Origin: an uncultured Collinsella sp.
Lineage (GTDB): Bacteria; Actinomycetota; Coriobacteriia; Coriobacteriales; Coriobacteriaceae
DNA: 16,084 nucleotides
Direction of reading: 5' to 3'
NCBI GenBank assembly: GCA_958445895.1
Contig: CAUCTV010000028.1
Coordinates: forward strand, 1-16,084
Shown: positions 7,629-14,796 of the stretch, piece after piece
Layout: each line of letters starts with the position of its first letter
Numbering within the stretch: the stretch's first letter is position 1
Program-made: the position numbers and the translations under genes
The notes under the pieces: model-generated
Database searches by the model: none
Seen by the model: the letters and a program-made list of their open reading frames with translations, nothing else
Told to the model about the DNA's origin: nothing

Positions 7629-7892
7629 ATGATTAGTTTTGATTACAAGCCTCAGGGCGTATGCACTCGCAATATCCACCTTGACCTGTCCGATGACGGC
7701 AACAAGGTGGTGGGCGTCGAGTTTACCGGTGGCTGCAACGGCAATCTCAAGGCTATCTCTAAGCTGGTCGAGGGTGCTCCTGCCGATCGCGTCATCGAGG
7801 TTCTCGCTGGTAATACCTGCGGTATGAAAAAGACTTCTTGCGCTGATCAGCTCACGCGCGCTATCGAGGCCGCTCGCGCCGAGATCGCCTAA
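7629..7892 (+). CDS. TSCPD-domain small protein (TIGR03905-like)
   Basis: The 87-residue product begins at ATG 7629 with a good ribosome site (GAGAGGGG). It matches the small TSCPD family by its layout: FDYKPQGVC at the start, FTGGCNGNLKAISKLVEG in the middle and NTCGMKKTSCADQL near the end. Four cysteines (12, 36, 64, 71) sit in the conserved blocks and could bind a metal. TSCADQL replaces the family's TSCPDQL, so the namesake proline is Ala here. Related domains occur at the C-terminus of some B12-dependent ribonucleotide reductases, but the function of the stand-alone proteins is not established. In the 113-base gap upstream, GATAAT (7588-7593) is a possible -10 box without a good -35. Its stop overlaps the start of the next gene, so the two are probably co-translated. 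Confidence 0.88.
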   Translation: MISFDYKPQGVCTRNIHLDLSDDGNKVVGVEFTGGCNGNLKAISKLVEGAPADRVIEVLAGNTCGMKKTSCADQLTRAIEAARAEIA

Positions 7893-9103
7893 TGAGTATC
7901 GCCGACCACGTCAAGAACGGAATATCGCGCCGCGGTTTTGTGCTCGGAGGGGCTGCCGCGGGCGCTGCCACGGTGCTTGCCGGATGCTCAAAGAAAACGG
8001 GCACCAGCGACGATGCCGCCGGCGAGCCGCAGGTTATCAAGGACGATTCGAAGATTGTCTCGATCACTGATGAGTACGAAGCTGTTGATATCGATCTTGA
8101 GCCAGCGGCGTCGTGGACGCTGCCGCTGGGCACGCTGCTGTACTACTGCGATGGCGACTACGCCGCCGCGATGATGGCGCCTGCTTCTGCCCTGCATGCC
8201 AACACGCTTGGCGTGCTCAACTTGGGCGACGGCTCGCTTACCACATTAATCGAGGATCCTATCGAGGGCACGGGATATGCATTTTACGATGTCCGTGCCG
8301 GCGATGGCGTGTTTGCTTGGGTCGAGATGAACTTTGCCAATTCATCGTGGAAGCTCTACGCTCAAAATCTGTCGGGCGCTTCGCTCTCTGGCGACGTGGT
8401 TGAGCTCGATCGGGGTGGCAAGGACTATGATCCGCCACTGTTTACGGCGTTCGGATCATCAGTCATCTGGTATAAAATGCCTTCGGCAGGCGGCAATAAA
8501 ACGAGTAGTGATTCGTTTTGCTATCGTCGCTCGCTTGATGAATCCAAGGCCGAGACAATTTGGAAATCGACGGGCCGCTTTGCATCGGCCCCGCGTGCGA
8601 GCGACGGCATTTTGACCATCTCGCCGCGTGTCCGCAACGACGAAGGCGTCTACTATGGCATAACGGCAATCGATCTGACCGATGGCAACAACACCAAACG
8701 TGCCCAGCTAGTCCTTCCCTCGTCAGTCTCGCCTTTCGAGGCCGTATATATGGGCGATACCTTCGTGTTTTCTATCGAGGCGACCTATAGTGGCGTGGGC
8801 AGCCTGGGCAACATGGGCACGTATATCGGTAATGAGGGAGGGCCATACCTCTTTCTGTCCCGCGAGCCGCTCGCATGTGCTGCCGGCAAGAAGAGTAAAT
8901 ATCTCGTTAAGGTACAGGCATCGCATTTTCTCATCGACACCTCTGCCAAGACCTATGGCTCGCTACTGTCGCCCGACCGCGCTTTGGAATATGGCGATTA
9001 TCCAGCTACGGCGGGAAAATCGGACTCATTCCTTACGTACGCCACGGTGCGCAACAGCCAGGGTATACCCGAGACGGTCACCGCACGCCTATTCTCTCTT
9101 TAA
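7892..9103 (+). CDS. Tat-exported lipoprotein of unknown function
   Basis: The 403-residue product starts at ATG 7892, sharing the last A of the previous stop codon (TAATG). The N-terminus has a twin-arginine motif SRRGFVL (12-18), an Ala/Gly hydrophobic stretch and a lipobox LAGC with cysteine at residue 32. It should be exported folded by Tat and lipid-anchored outside the membrane. The rest is rich in short beta-strand and Gly/Asp/Ser turn patterns (for example GDGVFAWVEMNF, GSSVIWYKMP, GDTFVFSIEATYSG), consistent with a beta-propeller, but I cannot name the family. Tat export suggests a cofactor or fast folding, and I see no cofactor motif. Coupling to the TSCPD gene is the only functional hint. 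No hairpin with a T-run follows the stop. Confidence 0.85.
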   Translation: MSIADHVKNGISRRGFVLGGAAAGAATVLAGCSKKTGTSDDAAGEPQVIKDDSKIVSITDEYEAVDIDLEPAASWTLPLGTLLYYCDGDYAAAMMAPASALHANTLGVLNLGDGSLTTLIEDPIEGTGYAFYDVRAGDGVFAWVEMNFANSSWKLYAQNLSGASLSGDVVELDRGGKDYDPPLFTAFGSSVIWYKMPSAGGNKTSSDSFCYRRSLDESKAETIWKSTGRFASAPRASDGILTISPRVRNDEGVYYGITAIDLTDGNNTKRAQLVLPSSVSPFEAVYMGDTFVFSIEATYSGVGSLGNMGTYIGNEGGPYLFLSREPLACAAGKKSKYLVKVQASHFLIDTSAKTYGSLLSPDRALEYGDYPATAGKSDSFLTYATVRNSQGIPETVTARLFSL

Positions 9104-9162
9104 GCTTAGAGGGGTTAAAAAGGCGCCAACAGGGGAATAAACGCGTTGTAATTGTGAGTACC

Positions 9163-9201
9163 GCCCGCCGAGCTGCCGCGTCATAGTGGCATCCGGCGGG
9201 C
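9163..9201 (+). other. Long GC-rich inverted repeat between two operons
   Basis: GCCCGCCG (9163-9170) pairs perfectly with CGGCGGGC (9194-9201). Inside, TGCC (9174-9177) pairs with GGCA (9188-9191). No T-run follows, so it is not a standard terminator. It sits between the lipoprotein stop and a TAAAAT (9212-9217) that could be the -10 box of the two-component operon. It could be a weak or Rho-assisted terminator, or a protein-binding dyad. Confidence 0.45.
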
Positions 9202-9256
9202 TCAGGTGCGTTAAAATGGGCTTGTTCTTAGCTGATTGAGACAGGGGGGCCGTGTT

Positions 9257-9979
9257 ATGGCTTCAGATGCAAAAAAGATTCTGCTGGTCGAGGATGAGAA
9301 GGCAATCCGTGACGCCGTCGCTGCCTATCTCGAGCGCGAAGGCTACTGGGTTGTGGGTGTCGGCGACGGCCAGTCCGCGATCGAGGAGTTCGAGAAGCAT
9401 CAGTTTGACCTGGTCGTGCTCGACCTTATGCTCCCCAAGATCCCCGGCGAGCGCGTTTGCCGCACCATTCGCGATACCTCGGATGCCCCCATCATCATGC
9501 TGACTGCCAAGGGCGAGATCGAGGACCGTATTATCGGTCTTGAGCTCGGCGCCGACGACTACCTGATTAAGCCGTTCTCGCCGCGCGAGCTTGTCGCGCG
9601 CGTACGCGCCTTGTTCCGCCGTGCCCATCAGGCCGACGAGCCAGCCGTCGAGGTACTCGACTTCGGCGATCTGGTCATCGATATCTCGGGCCACAAGATT
9701 TTGGTCGAGGGCAAGGAAGTCGACCTGACGGCTTCCGAGTTTAAGCTGCTCACCACGCTTGCCCGTCACCCCGGTCGCGTCTACAACCGCATGGAGCTGG
9801 TCGAGAAGGTGCTCGGCTACGACTTTGAGGGCTATGAGCGCACCATCGATAGCCACGTGAAGAACCTTCGCGCCAAGCTGGGCGATGATCCCAAGAAGCC
9901 CAAGTGGCTCTACACCGTCCACGGTGTCGGCTATCGCTTCGAGGCTCCGGCCAAGACCGATAAGTCGGACGAGAAATAG
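9257..9979 (+). CDS. OmpR/PhoB-family response regulator
   Basis: I choose ATG 9257 (240 residues), seven codons inside the longest frame, because AGGGGGG at 9243-9249 is well spaced from it. The receiver domain (about 6-120) has the acidic pair E12/D13, phospho-acceptor D56 in VVLDLMLPKIPG, T83 in IMLTAK and K105 in LIKPFSP. The C-terminal winged helix (about 140-235) has DLTASEFKLLTTLARHPGRV, the recognition-helix region TIDSHVKNLRAKLGDD and the closing YTVHGVGYRF. By family it binds DNA as a phosphorylated dimer and controls genes not identifiable here. The histidine kinase follows after 11 bases. Of the named systems it is most like the PhoP/WalR/PhoB branch, but the sequence does not tell which. 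Confidence 0.96.
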   Translation: MASDAKKILLVEDEKAIRDAVAAYLEREGYWVVGVGDGQSAIEEFEKHQFDLVVLDLMLPKIPGERVCRTIRDTSDAPIIMLTAKGEIEDRIIGLELGADDYLIKPFSPRELVARVRALFRRAHQADEPAVEVLDFGDLVIDISGHKILVEGKEVDLTASEFKLLTTLARHPGRVYNRMELVEKVLGYDFEGYERTIDSHVKNLRAKLGDDPKKPKWLYTVHGVGYRFEAPAKTDKSDEK

Positions 9980-9990
9980 GGAAATCACAT

Positions 9991-11556
9991 ATGACACCTG
10001 CGCGCTTTGAAATCGGACAAAAGCACAAGCAGGAGAGCGAGGCGGGTTCCAAGGCTAGTTGGAACACGCCTCGTTCCGATTCACGGCCAACGATGAGCTA
10101 TCCCTCGCGCATGGCACTTGCTTTTGCTCTGACATCGCTCATGACGGTATTGGTGCTGGTGGGCGTGGTCTCTGTTGTGTGGGGCACGGTCTTTTCGGAT
10201 TACACGCGCTCCAATATCGTCGAGATCGCCAATTCTGCTGCCGAAAAGCTTGCGACGTCGTATGAGGAAAACGGCAACTGGACTGCGGGCGAGCTGCGCA
10301 CGGTCGCGACATCGAGTTTGGTATCCGACGACCTGAGTATGCAGGTCGTCAGCAAGAAAGGCGTTGTCGTCTATGACGACTCATGGCCTTCGGCAAGCGC
10401 GACCGCCGATGTGCGCGAGAGCGAATCGGCGTCGAGCAGCTCGAGCGGTAAAAAAGCATCGCATAGCCCGGTCTCGTCTGCTCCAACCGACTCCGATAGC
10501 GTTGCCAACGTCGAAATCATAACGTCTTCGGGCGAGCATGTCGGACAGGTAAAGCTATGGGCCATCGGCTCCGATGCCTTGCTCACCAAGGCGGATTCTG
10601 CATTTAGGGAGAAGACCTTTAACGCCATGGCCCTCGCCGCGGTTGTTGCAATCTGCATTTCGGTCGTTATCGGATCGCTCGTGTCGCGCATGCTCACCAA
10701 GCCGATTCATCGTATTACGAGCACGGCCAAGCAAATTCGCGATGGCGATCTGTCCGCTCGTACTGGTTTGCGCGGTGATGACGAGATTGATCAGCTGGGT
10801 GAGACCTTCGATGAGATGGCCACTTCGCTCGAGAAGGATATGAAACACGAGAAGCGCCTGACCTCAGACGTGGCTCACGAACTTCGCACTCCGCTTATGG
10901 CCATGCTCGCAACGGTCGAGGCCATGCAGGATGGCGTATATCCTACCGACGATGAGCACTTGGAGACTGTTGCTTCCGAGACGCGTCGCCTGGCTCGTCT
11001 GGTGCAGCAGATGCTCGACCTGTCGCGCATGGAAAACAGCACGGCTCCGCTCAACCTTGAGCCGGTGGACATGGTTCCTTTCGTGCGTTCCATCGTCAAT
11101 GCCCAGGAGCGCCTGTTTGTCGACCGCGATCTGCGCTTGCGCTTTGCTGACGAGACCCAAGGTCACGACGATGTCGTCGAAGCCGATCCCGACATGATCA
11201 CACAATGCGTCATCAATCTCATGAGCAACGCCATGCGCTACACCCCCGAGGGCGGTTGGGTCGTGGTGTCGGTGCTCAGTGACCGCAAACACGTCAGCAT
11301 TGCCGTTTCTGATACCGGCATCGGTATTGCCAAGGATGACTTGTCGCGCATCTTCGGCCGTTTTTGGCGCGCCGATGCCAGCCGTGCCCGTGAGGCGGGC
11401 GGTCTGGGCGTGGGCCTCGCCGTGACTAAACAGATCGTCGAGCGCCATCACGGCTACATATCCGTGGAGTCGGAGCTTGGAAAGGGTACGACTTTTACGA
11501 TTCATCTGCCTCGCGAGCACACGGCGGACGCGGCATCTACTACAATGGAGCACTAG
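9991..11556 (+). CDS. Sensor histidine kinase, cognate to the upstream response regulator
   Basis: The 521-residue protein starts at ATG 9991; its ribosome site AGGGA overlaps the end of the regulator gene. A 40-residue charged cytoplasmic head is followed by TM1 (about 41-68), an extracytoplasmic domain (about 69-205) and TM2 (about 206-229). Next come HAMP (about 230-285), HisKA with phospho-acceptor H296 in SDVAHELRTPL, and HATPase_c with N409/N413 in NLMSNAMRY, DTGIGI (441-446) and GLGVGLAV (472-479), plus the FGRFWRAD F-box. All catalytic motifs are intact, so it should be active as kinase and perhaps phosphatase (HELRTP type). The extracellular domain carries a Ser-rich low-complexity insert (about 140-170). 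The HAMP and kinase order resembles BaeS/PhoR-type sensors. The signal cannot be read from the sequence. Confidence 0.96.
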   Translation: MTPARFEIGQKHKQESEAGSKASWNTPRSDSRPTMSYPSRMALAFALTSLMTVLVLVGVVSVVWGTVFSDYTRSNIVEIANSAAEKLATSYEENGNWTAGELRTVATSSLVSDDLSMQVVSKKGVVVYDDSWPSASATADVRESESASSSSSGKKASHSPVSSAPTDSDSVANVEIITSSGEHVGQVKLWAIGSDALLTKADSAFREKTFNAMALAAVVAICISVVIGSLVSRMLTKPIHRITSTAKQIRDGDLSARTGLRGDDEIDQLGETFDEMATSLEKDMKHEKRLTSDVAHELRTPLMAMLATVEAMQDGVYPTDDEHLETVASETRRLARLVQQMLDLSRMENSTAPLNLEPVDMVPFVRSIVNAQERLFVDRDLRLRFADETQGHDDVVEADPDMITQCVINLMSNAMRYTPEGGWVVVSVLSDRKHVSIAVSDTGIGIAKDDLSRIFGRFWRADASRAREAGGLGVGLAVTKQIVERHHGYISVESELGKGTTFTIHLPREHTADAASTTMEH

Positions 11557-11614
11557 CTTTTCGCTATTCGGTGAAGGAGGGGTTTCGTCCCTGCCGCTCC
11601 GAGTTTGCGAAAAC

Positions 11615-11634
11615 GTGCGGGAAAGAACCCGCAT
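11615..11634 (+). other. Leader hairpin ahead of purC
   Basis: TGCGGG (11616-11621) pairs with CCCGCA (11628-11633) around the loop AAAGAA, with a closing G-T wobble at 11615/11634. It lies 17 bases before the purC ribosome site and lacks a T-run. It may be a weak terminator of the kinase gene or a structure in the purC leader. It is too simple to call a riboswitch. Confidence 0.35.
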
Positions 11635-11665
11635 TACTGTCGTATTTTGGTAAGGAGTGACTCAC

Positions 11666-12553
11666 GTGACAACGATGGAGCGTCGTCCGGATTCCCGTGG
11701 CAAGGTTCGTGATATCTACGATGCCGGTGAAAACCTGCTGATGGTCGCCACCGACCGCATTTCTGCGTTCGACTTCATTCTTCCCGACGAGATTCCGTTT
11801 AAGGGAGAGGTGCTCAACCGCATCTCGGCATTCTGGTTCGATAAGTTTGCCGGCATCGTTCCCAACCACCTCGTTTCCATCGACCCGGCGGATTTCCCCG
11901 AGGAGTTTGCTGAGTATCGTGACTACCTCGCCGGCCGCGCCATGCTGGTTAAGAAGGCCCAGACGATTCCTATCGAGTGCATCGTCCGCGGCTATCTGAC
12001 CGGTTCGGGCAAGAAGACCTACGACGAGAACGGCACCGTCTGCGGCATCCAGCTGCCTGAGGGCCTGACCGAGGCTTCCAAGCTTCCCGAGCCGCTGTTC
12101 ACGCCGTCCACGAAGGCCGAGATCGGTGACCACGACGAGAACATCTCGTTCGAGCGTTGCTGCGAGATCGTGGGCGAGGACATCGCCACGCAGATTCGCG
12201 ACCTTTCCCTCAAGATCTACAAGGCTGCCGCCGAGTATGCAGCGACCCGTGGCATCATCATTGCCGACACCAAGTTCGAGTTCGGTGTCATCGATGGCAA
12301 GGTTACGCTGATCGACGAGTGCCTCACGCCCGACTCCAGCCGTTTCTGGCCTGCCGCCAGCTACGAGGAGGGCAAGATTCAGCCCAGCTACGACAAGCAA
12401 TTCGTCCGCAATTGGCTCAAAGCCAACTGGGATATGACGGGGGAGACCCCGCATCTGCCCGCCGAGGTCATCGATGGCACGTCCGAGCGCTATCGCGAGG
12501 CCTTCCAGATCATCACGGGCTCCCAGTTCACAAGCATGAAGGAGAACGCATAA
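11666..12553 (+). CDS. purC: Phosphoribosylaminoimidazole-succinocarboxamide (SAICAR) synthase
   Basis: The frame opens at GTG 11657, but TAAGGAG (11651-11657) overlaps that codon. GTG 11666, 8 bases beyond GGAG, is the likely start (295 residues); ATG 11675 is too far. Family marks are GKVRDIYD near the N-terminus (nucleotide-binding strand), DRISAFD, the RGYLTGSGKK signature (G113-K117), LIDECLTPDSSRFWPAASY (215-233) and the C-terminal Y(D)KQFVRNWL. The length fits the long, yeast-like form common in actinobacteria rather than the roughly 240-residue E. coli type. The enzyme joins CAIR and aspartate with ATP in cytosolic purine synthesis; its product is the substrate of PurB, whose gene is at the left end. 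It abuts the next gene with no gap. Confidence 0.96.
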   Translation: MTTMERRPDSRGKVRDIYDAGENLLMVATDRISAFDFILPDEIPFKGEVLNRISAFWFDKFAGIVPNHLVSIDPADFPEEFAEYRDYLAGRAMLVKKAQTIPIECIVRGYLTGSGKKTYDENGTVCGIQLPEGLTEASKLPEPLFTPSTKAEIGDHDENISFERCCEIVGEDIATQIRDLSLKIYKAAAEYAATRGIIIADTKFEFGVIDGKVTLIDECLTPDSSRFWPAASYEEGKIQPSYDKQFVRNWLKANWDMTGETPHLPAEVIDGTSERYREAFQIITGSQFTSMKENA

Positions 12554-13129
12554 GTGAGTACCCGTAGCGCCACGAACAAGCGCACGCAATCCCACGAGGT
12601 TACCGGGGTTGCGCGCAAGTCCGCTGCATCCGCCAAGCCCGCCCGTCAGGCAGCGAGCTCTGTCCGCGTCGTGCCGGCTTCGTCTAAGGCACGCCGCAAA
12701 GAGCTCGAGAAGGGCGAGAACCTCGAGGGCCTCTCTAAAGAGGAGAAGCGCGCCCGCAAGGCTAAGCAGCGCGCCAAGGAGGATCGCATCTACACGGTGT
12801 CGAATATCCTTCTCAAGCAGGATGAGGACTACACCAAGCGCCGCCGCATCTGGTGGGCCGTGCTCACTATCGGCATGGTGCTCGTCGTGGCCATTTGGGC
12901 TTCGCTGTACTTCGCTCCCGCTGGCATGGTGTCCAGCCCTGTCCAGATGGTCGGCATTGTTTTGTCCTACGTCGTCATTTTGGGTGACTTCATCTACGAC
13001 TTCGTTCGTATTCGTCCCCTGCGCAACATGTACCGCACGCAGGCCGAGGGCATGTCCGAGAACAAGCTCAACGCCCTTATTGAGCGCGCGGCTGCCGAGG
13101 AGGACAAGAAGGACTCCAAGAAGAAGTAG
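12554..13129 (+). CDS. Two-TM membrane protein of unknown function, downstream of purC
   Basis: GTG 12554 is the base after the purC stop. The ribosome site AAGGAG (12539-12544) lies inside purC, 9 bases away, so the 191-residue product is probably translated from the purC mRNA. Residues 1-98 are hydrophilic and strongly basic (Ala/Lys/Arg-rich, with KARRKELEKGE and a KEEKRARKAKQRAKED helix likely to form a coiled coil). Two membrane helices follow (about 100-121 and 129-151), then a positive RIRPLRNMYR loop and a Lys-rich tail. By the positive-inside rule both ends are cytoplasmic. I do not recognise a family. The basic arms could bind nucleic acid or acidic partners, but that is only a guess from charge. 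A terminator follows. Confidence 0.85.
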   Translation: MSTRSATNKRTQSHEVTGVARKSAASAKPARQAASSVRVVPASSKARRKELEKGENLEGLSKEEKRARKAKQRAKEDRIYTVSNILLKQDEDYTKRRRIWWAVLTIGMVLVVAIWASLYFAPAGMVSSPVQMVGIVLSYVVILGDFIYDFVRIRPLRNMYRTQAEGMSENKLNALIERAAAEEDKKDSKKK

Positions 13130-13159
13130 CGTTTGCATGCATACTTATCGCTAAGATAT

Positions 13160-13190
13160 AAGGCGCGTCGTTTTTGCGGCGCGCCTTTTT
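13160..13190 (+). terminator. Rho-independent terminator of the purC operon
   Basis: AAGGCGCGTCG (13160-13170) pairs with CGGCGCGCCTT (13177-13187) over 11 bp with one T-G wobble and a TTTTTG loop. The tail runs on as T to 13190. It is 30 bases after the stop of the membrane-protein gene and 29 before the next start. Confidence 0.9.
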
Positions 13191-13218
13191 ACTGTTCTAT
13201 AGATAGATGGAGTGGCAC

Positions 13219-14499
13219 ATGATTCGAGCTGCCCTGACGGTCGAAGAGGCTCTGGAGGGCATGAAGGCCCTAGAGCCCAAGATTAAAAACTATGCGCGCC
13301 TGGTTGTCCGCAAGGGCGTAAACGTCAAGCCCGGTCAGGAGGTTGTCGTTCAGTCTCCGGTCGAGTGCGCGCCGTTTGCGCGCGTGGTGGTCGCGGAGGC
13401 CTATGCCTCCGGTGCCGGTCACGTGACGGTTATTTGGGCCGATGACGCCGTGACGAGGCTCACGTACGAGCATGTCGAGAAAAGCTATTTTGAGCAGACG
13501 CCCGAGTGGAAGCGCCTGCAGCTTGATTCACTGGCCCAGGATGGTGCCTGCTTTATCTTTATCGAGGGTGCGGACCCTGCCGCTCTTAAGGGCATCGATC
13601 CCGCTAAGCCTGCTGCAGCTTCTAAGGCAAGGAACACGCAGTGCAAGGTCTTCCGCCGCGGACTGGACTACAACATCAACCCGTGGTGCATCGCCGGCGC
13701 GCCGGTCGTTGCCTGGGCGCGCGAGGTGTTCCCGGGAGACGCCGATGAGGTTGCAATCTATAAGCTGTGGAATGCGATTCTGCATACCGCTCGCGCCGAT
13801 GGCCAGGACCCGGAGAGCGACTGGGAACTCCATGACGCCGCATTCGAAAAGAACCTGCGTTTCCTGAACGACAATCGTTTCGACTACCTGCATTACACCT
13901 CGGCAAATGGAACCGATCTGACGATTGGCATGACGAAAGGTCACGAGTGGGCCGGCGGCAAGGGCAAGACGCCCGATGGGCACCCCTTCTTCCCCAACAT
14001 TCCCACCGAGGAAGTCTTCACCTCGCCTGATCGTATGCGTGCCGACGGTATCGTGTATTCGGCTATGCCGCTCATTCACCACGGTAACAAGGTTGACGAT
14101 TTTTGGATTAAGTTCGAGGCGGGCCGCGTAGTGGACTACGATGCCCGCGTGGGTAAGGCGACGCTTGCGAGCATTATTGACACCGATGAAGGTGCCGCTC
14201 ATCTGGGTGAGGTTGCGCTTATCTCCAAGAACACGCCGATCCGTGAAAGTGGCGTTCTATTCTATGACACGCTCTATGATGAGAACGCTAGCTGCCATCT
14301 CGCGCTGGGTGTCGGTTTCCCCGAATGCATCGAGGGTGGGTATGACATGTCCAAGGAGGAGCTCCTGGAGCATGGCGTTAACGTCTCGAGCACGCACGTC
14401 GATTTTATGATCGGCACGGACGATATCGATATTACGGGCATTACGCCTGATGGACGTGAAGTTGTGATTTTCCAGAACGGCCAATGGAGTTGGGAATAG
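13219..14499 (+). CDS. M29-family metallo-aminopeptidase (AmpS/PepS/aminopeptidase T type)
   Basis: I choose ATG 13219 (426 residues) over ATG 13207, because GGAG at 13209-13212 is 6 bases ahead of it and would lie inside the longer frame. The N-terminal half has the family's KNYARLVVRKGVNVKPGQEVVVQSP opening. The dinuclear metal site is complete by motif and spacing: E265 in PNIPTEEVFTSP, E331 in GEVALI, H360 in SCHLALG, and H393 and D395 in STHVDFMIG. A tyrosine in the LFYDTLYDENA stretch is a likely catalytic helper. Members are cytosolic dimers that trim N-terminal residues from peptides; specificity cannot be read here. The gene sits alone between the purC-operon terminator and tRNA-Lys. 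Its last codons carry the -35 box of the tRNA promoter. Confidence 0.95.
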   Translation: MIRAALTVEEALEGMKALEPKIKNYARLVVRKGVNVKPGQEVVVQSPVECAPFARVVVAEAYASGAGHVTVIWADDAVTRLTYEHVEKSYFEQTPEWKRLQLDSLAQDGACFIFIEGADPAALKGIDPAKPAAASKARNTQCKVFRRGLDYNINPWCIAGAPVVAWAREVFPGDADEVAIYKLWNAILHTARADGQDPESDWELHDAAFEKNLRFLNDNRFDYLHYTSANGTDLTIGMTKGHEWAGGKGKTPDGHPFFPNIPTEEVFTSPDRMRADGIVYSAMPLIHHGNKVDDFWIKFEAGRVVDYDARVGKATLASIIDTDEGAAHLGEVALISKNTPIRESGVLFYDTLYDENASCHLALGVGFPECIEGGYDMSKEELLEHGVNVSSTHVDFMIGTDDIDITGITPDGREVVIFQNGQWSWE

Positions 14500-14518
14500 C
14501 CCCAGACCGTGGTACAAT
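14490..14518 (+). promoter_or_regulatory. Promoter of tRNA-Lys
   Basis: TTGGGA (14490-14495) and TACAAT (14513-14518) are separated by 17 bases, the ideal spacing. The -10 box ends 9 bases before the tRNA. The -35 box overlaps the final codons of the aminopeptidase gene, so the two genes are packed without a separate intergenic promoter region. Confidence 0.75.
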
Positions 14519-14527
14519 GCCACCCGC

Positions 14528-14603
14528 GGGCCGTTAGCTCAGCTGGCAGAGCAGGGGACTTTTAATCCCAAGGTCCAGGGTTCGAACCCCTGACGGCCCA
14601 CCA
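14528..14603 (+). tRNA. tRNA-Lys, anticodon TTT
   Basis: The 76-nt gene folds as a cloverleaf. The acceptor arms GGGCCGT and ACGGCCC pair fully. The D arm is GCTC/GAGC, the anticodon arm GGGGA-CTTTTAA-TCCCA (outer G/A pair unmatched), and the T arm CAGGG-TTCGAAC-CCCTG. A discriminator A and a genomically encoded CCA follow. The anticodon TTT reads AAA and AAG. A promoter precedes it and a terminator starts 9 bases after it. Confidence 0.97.
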
Positions 14604-14671
14604 TAGAATAGAAAAGCGACTGGCGGATGCCGGCCGCTTTTTTGTTGCCGCGACATGGGTTCGAACCCGAA
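14603..14671 (+). repeat. tRNA downstream flank repeat, copy A
   Basis: This stretch shares its order of blocks with 15769-15835: ATAGAATAGAAA, a GCGA...CGC hairpin with TTTTTT, then TTGTT, CCG and GGTTCGAACCCGAA. The hairpin arms vary in a compensated way between copies. The copies are 1166 bases apart and flank the traX-like gene. Confidence 0.8.
14612..14643 (+). terminator. Rho-independent terminator of tRNA-Lys
   Basis: AAAAGCG, an unpaired A, and CTGGC (14612-14624) pair with GCCGG, an unpaired C, and CGCTTTT (14629-14641) around a GGAT loop. Six T (14638-14643) end it. There is one internal A/C mismatch and one wobble. Confidence 0.85.
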
Positions 14672-14739
14672 AGGGCGCGGAGCTGAGTAAACGCGTGAGC
14701 GTTTGCCAGCGCAGCGCGCAAGGCGCGAAGCGCCGCAGC

Positions 14740-14779
14740 GGCCGTCTGCAGAGCAGGCCGAACCTCTGACGGCCCACCC
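14740..14779 (+). pseudogene. Collapsed tRNA-Lys copy (internal deletion)
   Basis: Reading along, GGCCGT matches the tRNA-Lys acceptor arm, GCAGAGCAGG matches the D-arm end and start of the anticodon stem, and CGAACCTCTGACGGCCCACC matches the T-loop to CC at 19 of 20 bases. The D-arm start and most of the anticodon and T arms are gone, and the last base is C instead of A. The order is the same as in the intact gene 212 bases upstream. It cannot make a cloverleaf, although GGCCGT and ACGGCC can still pair. It is either a decayed tandem duplicate or an integration scar. Confidence 0.7.
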
Positions 14780-14796
14780 AAAGAAAGGAAAACGAA

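Noticed and set aside
9263..9997. 244-codon minus-strand open frame opposite the response regulator
   Set aside because: It is an antisense shadow of a strongly supported gene, with no family features.
11557..11665. Possible purine riboswitch ahead of purC
   Set aside because: Only one 6-bp hairpin is present. The three-way junction and conserved loops of purine or PRPP riboswitches are not seen.
11564..13138. 524-codon minus-strand open frame
   Set aside because: It is an antisense shadow of purC and the membrane-protein gene, created by GC-rich third positions. It lacks a ribosome site and a recognisable domain.
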